Shown: in pieces, positions 1 to 8,408 of the stretch
Position numbering within the stretch: position 1 is the stretch's first letter
How the letters are laid out: each line of letters opens with the position of its first letter
Assembly: GCA_013361525.1 (NCBI GenBank)
Contig: JABFXY010000135.1
Location: 1 to 52,041 of the forward strand
From: Polyangiaceae bacterium
Lineage (GTDB): Bacteria > Myxococcota_A > Polyangia > Polyangiales > Polyangiaceae
Direction of reading: 5' to 3'
Length of the DNA: 52,041 bases
Position numbers and translations under genes: made by a program
Notes under the pieces: generated by a model
Databases searched by the model: none
Told to the model about the DNA's origin: nothing
Seen by the model: the letters and a program-made list of their open reading frames with translations, nothing else

Positions 1-648
1 TATGACGTCGGTGGCGGCGACGACTGTGGGGACGGCGACGGAGATGGGGATGGCGACGGCGACGACGGGGGACGTCGCGGCGGCGGTACCGGCGGCAGCT
101 ACAGCGGCGGAGACGGCGACGGCGACGGCGACGGCGATGGCGACGGCGACGGCGATGGGGACGACGGCGGACGTCGCGGCGGCGGAAATGGCGGCAGCTA
201 CAGCGGCGGCGACGGCGATGGGGATGGCGACGGCGATGACGGCGGACGTCGCGGCGGCGGAAATGGTGGCAGCTACAGTGGCGGAGACGGCGACGGCGAT
301 GGGGATGGCGACGACGGCGGTTGCCGCGGATACGACTGCGGCAGCGATGGCGACGACGGCGGCCGTCGCGGCGGCGATGACGGAAACTACGGCGGAGACG
401 GTGACGACGACGGCAGCGGAAACGATGGCGACGGTTATGGAACCGACGGCGACGGTTATGGAACCGACGGCGACGGGATCCACGGCGGGGACGACAATGG
501 ATATGGGGATGGTGGCGAGGGGGGCTCTTGCGGCATTCCGGACGACGGCTGCTCAGCGGCTTCGACGCCCGCGAACGGCTTCGGCGCGCTCCTCGTCATG
601 ACCGGTTTCGCTTGGCTCGGGTTCTCCCGACGCAGGCGGACCGTATGA
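1..648 (+). CDS. Asp-Gly repeat surface protein with MYXO-CTERM-like tail (5' partial)
   Basis: The reading frame is open from base 1 to TGA at 646-648, so the start lies outside the window; 215 residues are visible. Residues about 11-105 are runs of Asp-Gly dipeptides broken by three copies of a block reading DDGGRRGGG(N/T)GGSYSGG. A degenerate Asp/Gly/Tyr-rich stretch follows. The C-terminus has a short Cys-containing segment (SCGIPDDGCSAAS), a hydrophobic stretch (about FGALLVMTGFAWLGF) and a terminal RRRR. This is the tripartite layout of MYXO-CTERM sorting signals, in which a Cys before the membrane helix is thought to be processed and lipidated by myxosortase. A surface-anchored, possibly calcium-binding repeat protein is inferred. 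Other frames here are open only because of the GC-rich hexamer repeat. Confidence 0.72.
   Translation, partial: YDVGGGDDCGDGDGDGDGDGDDGGRRGGGTGGSYSGGDGDGDGDGDGDGDGDGDDGGRRGGGNGGSYSGGDGDGDGDGDDGGRRGGGNGGSYSGGDGDGDGDGDDGGCRGYDCGSDGDDGGRRGGDDGNYGGDGDDDGSGNDGDGYGTDGDGYGTDGDGIHGGDDNGYGDGGEGGSCGIPDDGCSAASTPANGFGALLVMTGFAWLGFSRRRRTV
31..315 (+). repeat. (GGCGAC)n-type hexamer repeat with three longer units
   Basis: Imperfect GGCGAC/GGCGAT hexamers encode Asp-Gly runs. Three copies of a block of about 51 bases, beginning near bases 61, 163 and 238, encode DDGGRRGGGxGGSYSGG. The repeat unit is a multiple of three, so slippage would change protein length without breaking the frame. Confidence 0.8.
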
Positions 649-658
649 CGTAACCCGA

Positions 659-717
659 GAAGGGGAAGAGGAGACTGGGCACTCTCGCCTAGCCCACCTC
701 CTCTTCCTCTTCTTTTT
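659..717 (+). terminator. Bidirectional intrinsic terminator
   Basis: A 15-bp stem (659-673 with 698-712, one G-U pair) has a further TGGGC/GCCCA pairing inside the loop and is followed by TTTTT at 713-717. It lies 10 bases after the stop at 648. On the other strand it lies just past the minus-strand gene ending at 747, so it may serve both converging genes. Confidence 0.8.
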
Positions 718-746
718 AACCGCATCGGAATAAACTGACAATTCTG

Positions 747-3623
747 TCAATTTTGACGGAACATCTCACATATACGAGGCTCGCGCGACTCGAAGCCCGC
801 GCCGACAGCGATTTGGCCCGCGCCCGCGTCCTTGCCGAAGCGCGCAATCATCGCCGTGTCCATGGGGGAATGGTTGGGGAGCTGCTCGGTGGACGCATAA
901 ACCTCCACGGCTTCGAGGCAGACTTGTGTGGTGCTCCAACGAACGCGAGCATACGTGGGAAAACCTCGATCCCAGGCTTCGGTCGTGGTGCCCGGCATGA
1001 TCCACGGCCGGCGGAGCTGCAAAATCGCACGGTGGCCCTTCATGTTCGCGCAGACAGGGGATCCGTCGACATCCAGGGTGCTCCACGCGGCCAGCGCAAT
1101 CGGGGCGTCGTCTTTGCGAAACAACAATGCGGGATTGTCCTCGCTCGGGGGGCCTTCGGTCGGAAGGCGAATGACCGATACCTTTCCGTCGGGTGAGAGC
1201 GCGAGCGCGTCTGGGTTCGGCGGGGCTGCGACACCGTCGGGCGTGCGTGGGTAAGAGAAGATTTCGTTCATTCGGCCCGGACCGAAGACCCGGACGGACG
1301 AAGTGTTCTCGACGTCGACCGCGAGGACCGTGAGCTCGTCGGGGCCGGTTTGCACGGCGGAGATCGGCGTCGCCTGCGCGCCGTGATAGCCGAGGACGAG
1401 CGGCTTTTCTTTTCCGCGCGCCCATAGAAACGGGCCGGAAGTGCCATAAGACGCCCCGAGAAGAACCCCGGGGGGGTCCGAGAGCGTGGCAATGGCAGCG
1501 CCTTGATCTTCGCTGGAAGGGTCGACGAAATCGCCGAACGTGCGCGACGCATCGAGGAGGTCGGCCACCTTGATCGAGGACGTTCGCACGGTGCCGGCGG
1601 GGTCGAACGGCTCGATGTAGCGAATGCGGCGTGTGCTCGACAACATCGCGGCCGTGGGCGGGTCGGCGTCGACGACTTTGCCTGTGATTGCTGCGCGAAA
1701 ATTCTCGGAGAACCACACCGCCGATCCCTGCACGGATATCGAATAGGTAGTGAGCGCCGTGGAATCTTCGATGGTCTCTGCCCCGAAGCCGACGCGACGC
1801 TCGTTCTGAATGGCGATCTTGCGCTTCGTCGGCCCGGCGAATCCGCATTTCAATTGAGGCAATGGCGGCGGTGGTTTGCTCGTGGCGCGAGGCCAGAACT
1901 TCGACGGCGGACGCACGGACGCGGGGCGCGGCTCCCAACCAACGCGGACCCAATGAGAAAAGAGGCAGCCGGCCTCCGAGCATGATCGAGGCACGTCGGG
2001 CGTGAGCGAGAGGTCGGGCGCGCCCTCGACCTCGACGAAGGTCCAACCCCAATCATTCGATTGCCACGAGGTCTTGGTGCCCGCGTCGGTCACGAACGCG
2101 TGAACATGCGCGCTTACGGCAGCGGTAAATTTGAACGGGGAACGCTCTACGCGTTTACCGCCCTGCGAGACCCGAAAGCCTCCTTCGCGCGAGAGACCGA
2201 CGATATTGCCGGCTTCATCGACGCCCCAGCGATCGGCCACGGTGTCGGGCGCCGAGGACGGTTCGTAGAAGAGCGGCGTCAGCGCCTTCAACTCCTCGTC
2301 CGTCAGCTTCGACTTCGCGGAGGTCCGCGCGTCCCAGATACCGCCGTTTTTCCCGGTGACGACCAGGAGCGCGCCGCCTTCTTTCGGCACCCACGCGTGC
2401 ACCTTCAGCGGCTCGTTCGCGGGTGCGTCCGACAAGTCCGCGGAACGGTCGAGCTCGGACCATTGGCCATCGCCGCTCCGCACGCATGCGATACCCGGTT
2501 TGTTGTTCGTGTCGGTGCACGGGCCTGTGAACAGCAGTGCATCGGTGCGACCGCGTTGAAAGCGCCCTCGCTGTCCGAAGGTCTTTTCGAGCTTCACTGC
2601 ATCTCCCGACCTCGGCATCGAAAAGACGCTGGAGGAGTTTCGATCGGTGCAGACGAATAGAACCTTCGAGCCGGACGACATCGGCGTGCACTGCGCCTGC
2701 GGCGGGAGGGCACCTTGGTGGCGCTTCAGGATCGCGCCGATGGTCATCGATATCTCGACGACGGCGCCATCGTCGATGGCAACGGCGCGCCCGTCGTCGA
2801 GCAGCGCGCCGCGGCTCGCCGCGAGCTCGAGGGGCGTCTCGGGCCGCTTCCACGCTGGATCCGACGGTGTTCGCGGAGCGGGCGTCGGCGCGACCGTGCG
2901 GGTCGAGGACTTGGCGTCGATCCGCAACGCCTCGCCGTTTTGGTCGAGGATGAACACGGCACCATCCTGTGCGACGAGGCCGATGGGGCTGCCGGCCTGG
3001 TGGGTCACGTCGGTCCACGTTCGCCCGCGATCGCGCGACACGTATGCGCGACCACCGTGCGCAATGAGCGCAGCGGTGCCGTCGGGTGCCGTCTCCACGG
3101 CGAGCGCGCCGAGGGGAAGCGACCTGAAAGGCTTCTTGGTCGCGAGATCGACGGCGCGTATCGATCCGTCGCTCGCGCTCGCGAGGACGAAGCCTGGACC
3201 GACCCATACCGAGGACGTGTCGTCGGAGAGGATCTGCTCCAGATCGCCGTCGAACGTCGCCGCGCGGAAGAGGCCGGTCGGGCCGGCGAACAAGTAGCCG
3301 CCGGCACCTGCCTCGATCGCGCGGGCCTGGTTGAAATGCTTCGCGTCGTCGACGGATCGGACGAGCGCGCCGCGCGCATCGACCACCCAGCGGGCGCCGC
3401 GCGCGAGGAGACCGGTGCGGCCTTGTCCGAGCTCGAAGCGCGTCGGCTCGGGCTCGCCATAGGGGCGAAAGCGCACGAGATATTGCGGCGGTATCGCAGG
3501 TGTCTCCGCCACGTCCGGCTTCCGGTTGCGCGATGTCTCGGCGGTCTTCGGCGGCTCGGCGACCGGCGCGCAACACGTGAGGCCGACGAGGAGCGCCGCG
3601 ATCGCGCGGGCATGAGGGCGCAT
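747..3623 (-). CDS. Putative lipoprotein with BNR/Asp-box beta-propeller
   Basis: 958 residues. I start at ATG 3623 because it gives a signal peptide (MRPHARAIAALLVGLTCC) with Cys at 17-18 as the likely lipidation site. The upstream in-frame extension to 4172 would overlap the whole divergent gene at 3811. Asp-box motifs are visible (SRDRGRTW near residue 200, SNDWGWTF near 525). Repeated short beta-strand/glycine patterns suggest one or more propellers, as in sialidase-like or photosystem-II-stability-like repeats. No catalytic residues can be assigned. It is probably exported and bound to a membrane. Function is unknown; a role in ligand or surface binding is only inference from the fold type. 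Confidence 0.7.
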   Translation of the reverse strand: MRPHARAIAALLVGLTCCAPVAEPPKTAETSRNRKPDVAETPAIPPQYLVRFRPYGEPEPTRFELGQGRTGLLARGARWVVDARGALVRSVDDAKHFNQARAIEAGAGGYLFAGPTGLFRAATFDGDLEQILSDDTSSVWVGPGFVLASASDGSIRAVDLATKKPFRSLPLGALAVETAPDGTAALIAHGGRAYVSRDRGRTWTDVTHQAGSPIGLVAQDGAVFILDQNGEALRIDAKSSTRTVAPTPAPRTPSDPAWKRPETPLELAASRGALLDDGRAVAIDDGAVVEISMTIGAILKRHQGALPPQAQCTPMSSGSKVLFVCTDRNSSSVFSMPRSGDAVKLEKTFGQRGRFQRGRTDALLFTGPCTDTNNKPGIACVRSGDGQWSELDRSADLSDAPANEPLKVHAWVPKEGGALLVVTGKNGGIWDARTSAKSKLTDEELKALTPLFYEPSSAPDTVADRWGVDEAGNIVGLSREGGFRVSQGGKRVERSPFKFTAAVSAHVHAFVTDAGTKTSWQSNDWGWTFVEVEGAPDLSLTPDVPRSCSEAGCLFSHWVRVGWEPRPASVRPPSKFWPRATSKPPPPLPQLKCGFAGPTKRKIAIQNERRVGFGAETIEDSTALTTYSISVQGSAVWFSENFRAAITGKVVDADPPTAAMLSSTRRIRYIEPFDPAGTVRTSSIKVADLLDASRTFGDFVDPSSEDQGAAIATLSDPPGVLLGASYGTSGPFLWARGKEKPLVLGYHGAQATPISAVQTGPDELTVLAVDVENTSSVRVFGPGRMNEIFSYPRTPDGVAAPPNPDALALSPDGKVSVIRLPTEGPPSEDNPALLFRKDDAPIALAAWSTLDVDGSPVCANMKGHRAILQLRRPWIMPGTTTEAWDRGFPTYARVRWSTTQVCLEAVEVYASTEQLPNHSPMDTAMIARFGKDAGAGQIAVGAGFESREPRICEMFRQN

Positions 3624-3810
3624 GGTCGCGAGCGTACGCGCAAAGGGCGAGGGTCGAAGAGCCGGATCGGGCGGGATGACGCGTTGAGAAGACGAGCGCA
3701 ATGAGGGTTCGACTCTCGAACCAGGAGGTCGGTTCCCCGGAAGGAAGCCGACCGCACCGGGAACAGAATCGCCTGGCCTCGACGTAGGGTGCGCACCCAT
3801 AGGTAGACCG

Positions 3811-4278
3811 ATGCCGACTTCGATTCGCTCGAGCCGTAGCTTCCCTCCCCATGCCTTGTTCGTATGGCTTGCCGTCGCCTTCGCGGGTTGTGGCAGCAGC
3901 CGAACCGCTGCCACCACGGAGCCGGAGGGAGCGACCATCTCGGTCCCCGCGCCCGAGCCAGCAGAGGCGTCCAACGCAGAAACGACGGCGCATGCCGCAC
4001 CCGCGGCGTCGAGCGCCGTCATGGCACCGACGGCCGAGCCGACGGCGAGCGAAGCGCCCGCACCTGCGCTTAGCGGCAGGCTCCGCAAGCTCGCGCCCCT
4101 CGGCTGCCCCAACGCGCCGCCGCCCGACGACACCAAATGCGCGGCGCCCGCGTCCTGGAAGCCGAAGCGCAAAGGCCAGGACTATCAGTGCGATTACGAC
4201 GACGAAAACCAGATGATCATCACCTGCGTCTGCTCCGGCGAGCCGGAGAAGGCGTGGTCGTGCGTCGCGCCTGGCTGA
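3811..4278 (+). CDS. Small lipoprotein with Cys-rich C-terminal domain
   Basis: 155 residues. The N-terminus has basic residues, a hydrophobic core and the lipobox AFAGC, followed by GSS. A low-complexity Ala/Thr/Glu/Pro linker runs to about residue 90. The C-terminal 60 residues hold six Cys (LGCPN, TKCAAP, QCDYDD, TCVCSG, SCVAPG), probably a disulfide-stabilised domain. It is divergent from the propeller lipoprotein and converges on the PPDK-like gene with an 18-base gap. I do not recognise the family. Confidence 0.72.
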   Translation: MPTSIRSSRSFPPHALFVWLAVAFAGCGSSRTAATTEPEGATISVPAPEPAEASNAETTAHAAPAASSAVMAPTAEPTASEAPAPALSGRLRKLAPLGCPNAPPPDDTKCAAPASWKPKRKGQDYQCDYDDENQMIITCVCSGEPEKAWSCVAPG

Positions 4279-4296
4279 GCTCGTGGCGCGCGAGAG

Positions 4297-6045
4297 CTAC
4301 GCGCTCGCGACGCGCATCGCGAGCACCGAATCCGGTGCACAGGCCTCGGCGAGCGCGGCCTGTGCCTCGGGGCCGTCGACGATGGCCGCGACATCGGTTC
4401 GCGCCGAGGAGCTGCGGACCGCTTCGAGGTAGTCCGCGACCTCTTGGGCCGACAGCGCGCGCCCGAGCGGGGCCGGAAGCACTTCGCTCGTCGAAGGGGC
4501 GCGCGTGAAGAGGCGATCGAAGCTGCCCTTCGCTGCATCGAAGATCGCGTCGACGACCGAAGGGATGGCGGCGGCGGCCACTTCGCCTCGGACTGCGGCA
4601 TCGAAGAAGAGCGCTTCGGGTCGCGCGATGGCGATGTCACTCGCGCCGACGGTCTTCGCGGTGACGACGTGCGCGGGGTGATCGACGGCGGCGACGACGC
4701 GTGTTGGTGAGCTCGGCCGATCTTTGGCCGCGGACTGCTCGAGGGTGGACAGGACCGCGGCGACCGACGCCGGCAAATCTCCGAGCGTGCGGGCGTGCGC
4801 CCCACGCACGATGAGCCCGCTCGAGCCATCGATGGTCACGCGCTCGCCGGATCGAAACGAACCGCCGTCGATTGTGCCGACGTGATCCGACGCGAGAGAA
4901 AGCGCCGCGCCGCTCGCGACGCAGGGCTTACTCAGGCCGCGCGCCATGACGGCTGCCTCGCCCGTGAGACCGCCGCGAACGGTCACGACCCCGGCGCTCG
5001 CGCGAAGGGCATCGATGTCGTCGGGCTCGATGTCGTGAACGAAGAGGATCGGCGAGAGGCCCGCGCGCGACAGGGCCAGCGCGTCGCGTTGCGACAGACA
5101 AACGCGGCCCTCCGCGATCCCCGTACCGGCGGCGATACCTCGAATCGCCGTGGCGCTCGGATCGGCTTCGATGCGCATCGGAACGGCCACGGAGACATCG
5201 GCGGGGGTAATGAGCGCGAGCGCGTGCTCGGCAGGAACCCCGTCGCTCAAGAGATCCGCCGCGAGGCCGAACGCGACGAGGCCGGAGCGACGAAGCGGGT
5301 GAATCGAGACGATGCGAACGCGTTGATTCGGCGAATCGACCTCGAACACGACGCGGACGGGCCGCCCGAGGCGTCGCGCGGCTTCGCGGGCGATCGCGTC
5401 GAGGGACGCCTTCGCTGCGTCCGCGAGCTCGTCGATTTCGGCGAGCGGACGAGCCGTGCCGCGGGCTTCGATCGCCGCGAGCGGCGACGACGAGAGCGCG
5501 GTGCGCATCGTGCGCTCGCCGGTGCGGGGGTCACGGCTCGTGAGCGATCCGAACGTCACCCCTTCTCGAAGCGCCTGCAGAATCCAGGGCGCGCTCGCCG
5601 CGCGCGAACGCCCGCGCTCGAGGACGAACGCGACGCGATCGATCGACGGTGCGACCATCGTGTGACCGGATGCGGCGGCGAGCTTTGCGAGCGCGGCATC
5701 GCCGCCTTTCGCCTCTCCGGCGCGGGCATCCGGAGGAAGCGAGGTCGTGAACCTGGACGCCGAGACACCGAAGCACGCGTTGGCGCAGGAGAGCGCGGCG
5801 TCGAGCTCGGCGGCAGGTGACGCGTTCGGGTCGACGAGCACCAGCGCGGCGAACGCGGTCCCCGAATACGTCGACGGCGTTCGGACGAGGATCCACGTCG
5901 CGCCCGCGGCGATCGAGGCGAGCGCGTCGGCCGAGAACGGCGCGCCCGGCTCGATCACGACCTGCGGAACCGAGGTCATCCACTCGACGAAGCGACGCTC
6001 GTCGGGCTCTTCCGCGTCAGACTCCCCTTTCGTCCGCGCCGCCAC
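4297..6045 (-). CDS. PPDK/PEP-utilising-enzyme-like protein lacking the catalytic histidine
   Basis: 582 residues. The central part (about 235-400) follows the pyruvate phosphate dikinase order. A segment resembling the end of the nucleotide-binding domain (SIHPLRRSGLVAFGLAADLL) comes first, then GIAAGTGIAEGRV, and then the swivelling phosphohistidine domain. Family consensus at the active site is GGxTSHAA; here it is GGLTGEAAVMAR followed by GLSKPCV, with Glu363 (codon 4957-4959) where the phosphorylated His should be. Full PPDK is about 870-900 residues; the C-terminal PEP/pyruvate TIM barrel is missing or unrecognisable, and the last 180 residues look degenerate. It is most likely a pseudoenzyme with a structural or regulatory role (inference). 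No signal peptide is seen. Confidence 0.7.
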   Translation of the reverse strand: MAARTKGESDAEEPDERRFVEWMTSVPQVVIEPGAPFSADALASIAAGATWILVRTPSTYSGTAFAALVLVDPNASPAAELDAALSCANACFGVSASRFTTSLPPDARAGEAKGGDAALAKLAAASGHTMVAPSIDRVAFVLERGRSRAASAPWILQALREGVTFGSLTSRDPRTGERTMRTALSSSPLAAIEARGTARPLAEIDELADAAKASLDAIAREAARRLGRPVRVVFEVDSPNQRVRIVSIHPLRRSGLVAFGLAADLLSDGVPAEHALALITPADVSVAVPMRIEADPSATAIRGIAAGTGIAEGRVCLSQRDALALSRAGLSPILFVHDIEPDDIDALRASAGVVTVRGGLTGEAAVMARGLSKPCVASGAALSLASDHVGTIDGGSFRSGERVTIDGSSGLIVRGAHARTLGDLPASVAAVLSTLEQSAAKDRPSSPTRVVAAVDHPAHVVTAKTVGASDIAIARPEALFFDAAVRGEVAAAAIPSVVDAIFDAAKGSFDRLFTRAPSTSEVLPAPLGRALSAQEVADYLEAVRSSSARTDVAAIVDGPEAQAALAEACAPDSVLAMRVASA

Positions 6046-6070
6046 GCCGGTTCAATACCACGGTCGCGGT

Positions 6071-6658
6071 TCAGCGAACGCGGCAGAGCTCTTTCGTGCC
6101 GGTTCGGCCGTAGGGAAGAACCTTGGTGCGCGGCCGGACGTAGATGTGCCCACCCTGATCCGGCGGGCGCATGATGGCGCCTGTGGCGATCGGGCGGTCG
6201 GGGGGCAGCTCTTCGATGACGATGACCACGTCTTTGCCGGCGCGGTCTATGGCTTGAATGCTCGGGCGCCGATCGGCAGGGTTGGGCGCGCCGCCCGGGC
6301 AATCGACGCCGAACGCGCTCACGGCGACCGCGACGTTCGCCGGGTTCATGTTGTCGGGCTTCACGCCGCGCCAGACGAACTTGTCGTCGGAGGGGTTGCC
6401 GACCTCCACCGAGAGACACGCGCATGTGGGCTTCTGCGGCTTGTCCGGGTTGAGGATCAAATCGTGCCGGACGCCGAGCCAATCGAAGCCGTGGAAGCCG
6501 AGGGACTTCGACGTGTCGATCTCTCCGTTTTCGTCGACGCCCAGGCTTCGGAACCCTTCACGCGTCTGCCACGCGGAATTGTCCGGCTTATCTTGTGAGC
6601 CACCGCACGCGACGACGAGCGCGCCGAGCAACGCGAGGGGGACCGTCTTTACCCACAT
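6071..6658 (-). CDS. Hypothetical lipoprotein
   Basis: 195 residues from ATG 6658, chosen because MWVKTVPLALLGALVVAC is a compact lipoprotein signal with Cys at 18; an in-frame ATG 18 bases upstream only adds a polar stub. The mature part has CACLSVEVG near residue 83 and further Cys at VDCPGG and ELCRVR, so disulfides are likely. It lies 25 bases upstream of the PPDK-like gene on the same strand. I recognise no family and assign no function. Confidence 0.65.
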   Translation of the reverse strand: MWVKTVPLALLGALVVACGGSQDKPDNSAWQTREGFRSLGVDENGEIDTSKSLGFHGFDWLGVRHDLILNPDKPQKPTCACLSVEVGNPSDDKFVWRGVKPDNMNPANVAVAVSAFGVDCPGGAPNPADRRPSIQAIDRAGKDVVIVIEELPPDRPIATGAIMRPPDQGGHIYVRPRTKVLPYGRTGTKELCRVR

Positions 6659-6739
6659 CGTTTCGAAGCATGGCAAAAGGGCGCTCTCGGGAGCAACACT
6701 TCGGCGAAACGACGCCGGTGGAAGACAGGTAGCGAGCGT

Positions 6740-7192
6740 TCAGGGGAGCGTGAACGCTCGGACGAAGTCGCTGCCGCTGTCGTGGCAATCCACGCAAATG
6801 TCCGGTGAGCCCGAATAGAGGGCGTTGCCGTCGGCGTCGTATTCGGCCCAATACCAGCCGTCTTCGCGCTTTTGCATCAGCGAGGTGAGCTCGAGCGTGC
6901 CGTCGTCGGTGTAACCGTCTTTGACGATCAGCGCGCCGACCGGCCATTCGGAGAGCCCGTCGTCGGCAAGCGCGTCCTCGACGACGTCGTTGACGAAGAT
7001 TTCGACGTTGTCGCTGTGCGGAGCCGACGACGGCCGTCGCTCCTCGTAGCCGGGCGCGCGGAGCCACGCGCGGTAGTCGTCGTCGCGAGCCTCGGCGAGG
7101 AGCGCCTCGGCGCCGTTTGGGTCGTCGTTTTGGCGGCAGGCCGCGGTGGTCGCGACCGTGACGACGAACAGAAGTCCGCGCGCGAGCCTCAT
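6740..7192 (-). CDS. Cytochrome P460-like lipoprotein (CxxCH)
   Basis: 150 residues. MRLARGLLFVVTVATTAAC is a lipoprotein signal with Cys19. The mature protein follows the cytochrome P460 fold pattern: EIFVNDVV, then WPVGALIVKDGY, MQKREDGWYWAEYD and finally CVDCHDSGSDFVRAF, whose CVDCH is a c-type haem attachment site. Members of this family carry one haem, in some cases cross-linked to Lys. A periplasmic, membrane-tethered redox or NO/hydroxylamine-related role is possible but unproven. It lies 49 bases downstream of the zinc-ribbon gene pair on the same strand. Confidence 0.72.
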   Translation of the reverse strand: MRLARGLLFVVTVATTAACRQNDDPNGAEALLAEARDDDYRAWLRAPGYEERRPSSAPHSDNVEIFVNDVVEDALADDGLSEWPVGALIVKDGYTDDGTLELTSLMQKREDGWYWAEYDADGNALYSGSPDICVDCHDSGSDFVRAFTLP

Positions 7193-7241
7193 CGGTGCCG
7201 AGCCCTACGCGCGGGTGGGGGCGCGGGTTTCGCCGGAGCCC

Positions 7242-8408
7242 TCAGTCCGTCTCGTGCTCGTAAGCGGCCTCGAGCCCGAAATGACGCTGGAGCGCGGCCC
7301 GGTGTCGCCCGACGGTCCGCGAGAACTCGCTCACCGTAGTCGGGAAGGTCGACGCGTCGACCGACGAAACCGGCTCGAAGAGCGAGAGGTAGACCGTGCG
7401 ATCGACGGCGCCGAAGCGATAGCCGCCCGAGCCCGCGTCGTTGAGCGTCAGCAGGTAGCGATACACGTGCTCGAACCCTTCCATCGGAAGGCGGACGACG
7501 GGTGCGCGCAGGACGAGATGTTCGGCGGCCGGGTCGGTGGTGACATCGACTTGGGCGTGCGCGTCCTGTCCGTCGAACGAGGGCGAAAACCGCCAGGTCG
7601 AGGGCCCCACCCGCGCGCGGTTCGACGGAATGCCGAGCGAAGCGAGCGCGGCCTTCACTGCGAACTGCCCTTTCAGCGGGGGAACGGCGGTCGGCGGCTC
7701 GTTCGCGTCGCGGGTCCACCGGTGGGGCAAGAGCACGCCGCACTCGAAGCATCGATCCATCTCGGGCTCGAAGATCGTGTCGCAGGAGGGGCAGCCGTAC
7801 TCCGGTACGAGCTCGAGCATCTGCTCGGCAGGACCGTCCGCGCTCATCAATCCACCCTCGAACGCCGAGGACGGGAGCACGAGGTTCGAGAGCATTCGAT
7901 GCGCGCGGCGATCACCGAGCACGCGATGTGCGCGCGGTCGAGTCACGAACCCGAGGACGCCGCCTTGCTTGTTCACGAGCGGCGCTCCGCGCAAGGCTTC
8001 TTCGCAGGCGACGTCGAGCTGCAGGTGCGCGAAACCCTCGCACACACGCCCTGTGCTCACGATACTCGCCGGGACCACGATCGGCTCGTTGCCGATGCGA
8101 CCGACCGCGAGAACGCTGTCGCCGACCCGCGCTTCGCCGCCCGCATCGAGCGGGAACAGCGGTGCACGCTCGACCGGCATGACCAGCGCGACGTCGAGGG
8201 CTACGTTCGCGCGCACGACGAAGGCCGCGAGCGTGATGCCGTCTTCGAAGGTCACCTGCACTTCGCGCTCGTAACCGACGACGTCGAGGCTCGTGACGAT
8301 CAGGCCGTTGGGGAGCGCGCAATAGCCGGAGCCGCGGCTCGTCGGCGAAAGGATGCTGACGACGGAGGAGCGGACGCTTGCGGCGAGATCACTGACGCGG
8401 TCGTTCAT
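7242..8408 (-). CDS. Degenerate trypsin-like domain, zinc ribbon and YbjN-like domain protein
   Basis: 388 residues, with no signal peptide. Residues 1-160 follow the HtrA/Do trypsin-like fold (RGSGYCALPNGLIVTS, then LDVALVMPVE, then GAPLVNKQGGVLGFVT). The His position of TNxHVV is Asp42, and the Ser position of GNSGGP is Arg140, so it should be proteolytically dead; Asp72 is kept. A zinc ribbon follows (C206, C209, C220, C223). The C-terminal part (about 235-380, LRAPVVRLPMEGFEHVYRYLL) resembles YbjN/secretion-chaperone-like domains and matches a segment of the upstream neighbour. Its start overlaps that gene's stop (ATGA at 8405-8408), so the two are probably translated together. Function is unknown. 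Confidence 0.68.
   Translation of the reverse strand: MNDRVSDLAASVRSSVVSILSPTSRGSGYCALPNGLIVTSLDVVGYEREVQVTFEDGITLAAFVVRANVALDVALVMPVERAPLFPLDAGGEARVGDSVLAVGRIGNEPIVVPASIVSTGRVCEGFAHLQLDVACEEALRGAPLVNKQGGVLGFVTRPRAHRVLGDRRAHRMLSNLVLPSSAFEGGLMSADGPAEQMLELVPEYGCPSCDTIFEPEMDRCFECGVLLPHRWTRDANEPPTAVPPLKGQFAVKAALASLGIPSNRARVGPSTWRFSPSFDGQDAHAQVDVTTDPAAEHLVLRAPVVRLPMEGFEHVYRYLLTLNDAGSGGYRFGAVDRTVYLSLFEPVSSVDASTFPTTVSEFSRTVGRHRAALQRHFGLEAAYEHETD

Noticed and set aside
2..601. Open frame of Thr/Ala/Met-rich protein on the plus strand
   Set aside because: It is the +1 shadow of the Asp-Gly repeat frame; low-complexity composition and no domain. The frame ending at 648 has the anchor signal.
3624..4172. 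N-terminal extension of the propeller lipoprotein
   Set aside because: It would overlap the divergent lipoprotein at 3811 completely and places the signal peptide 183 residues inside the protein.
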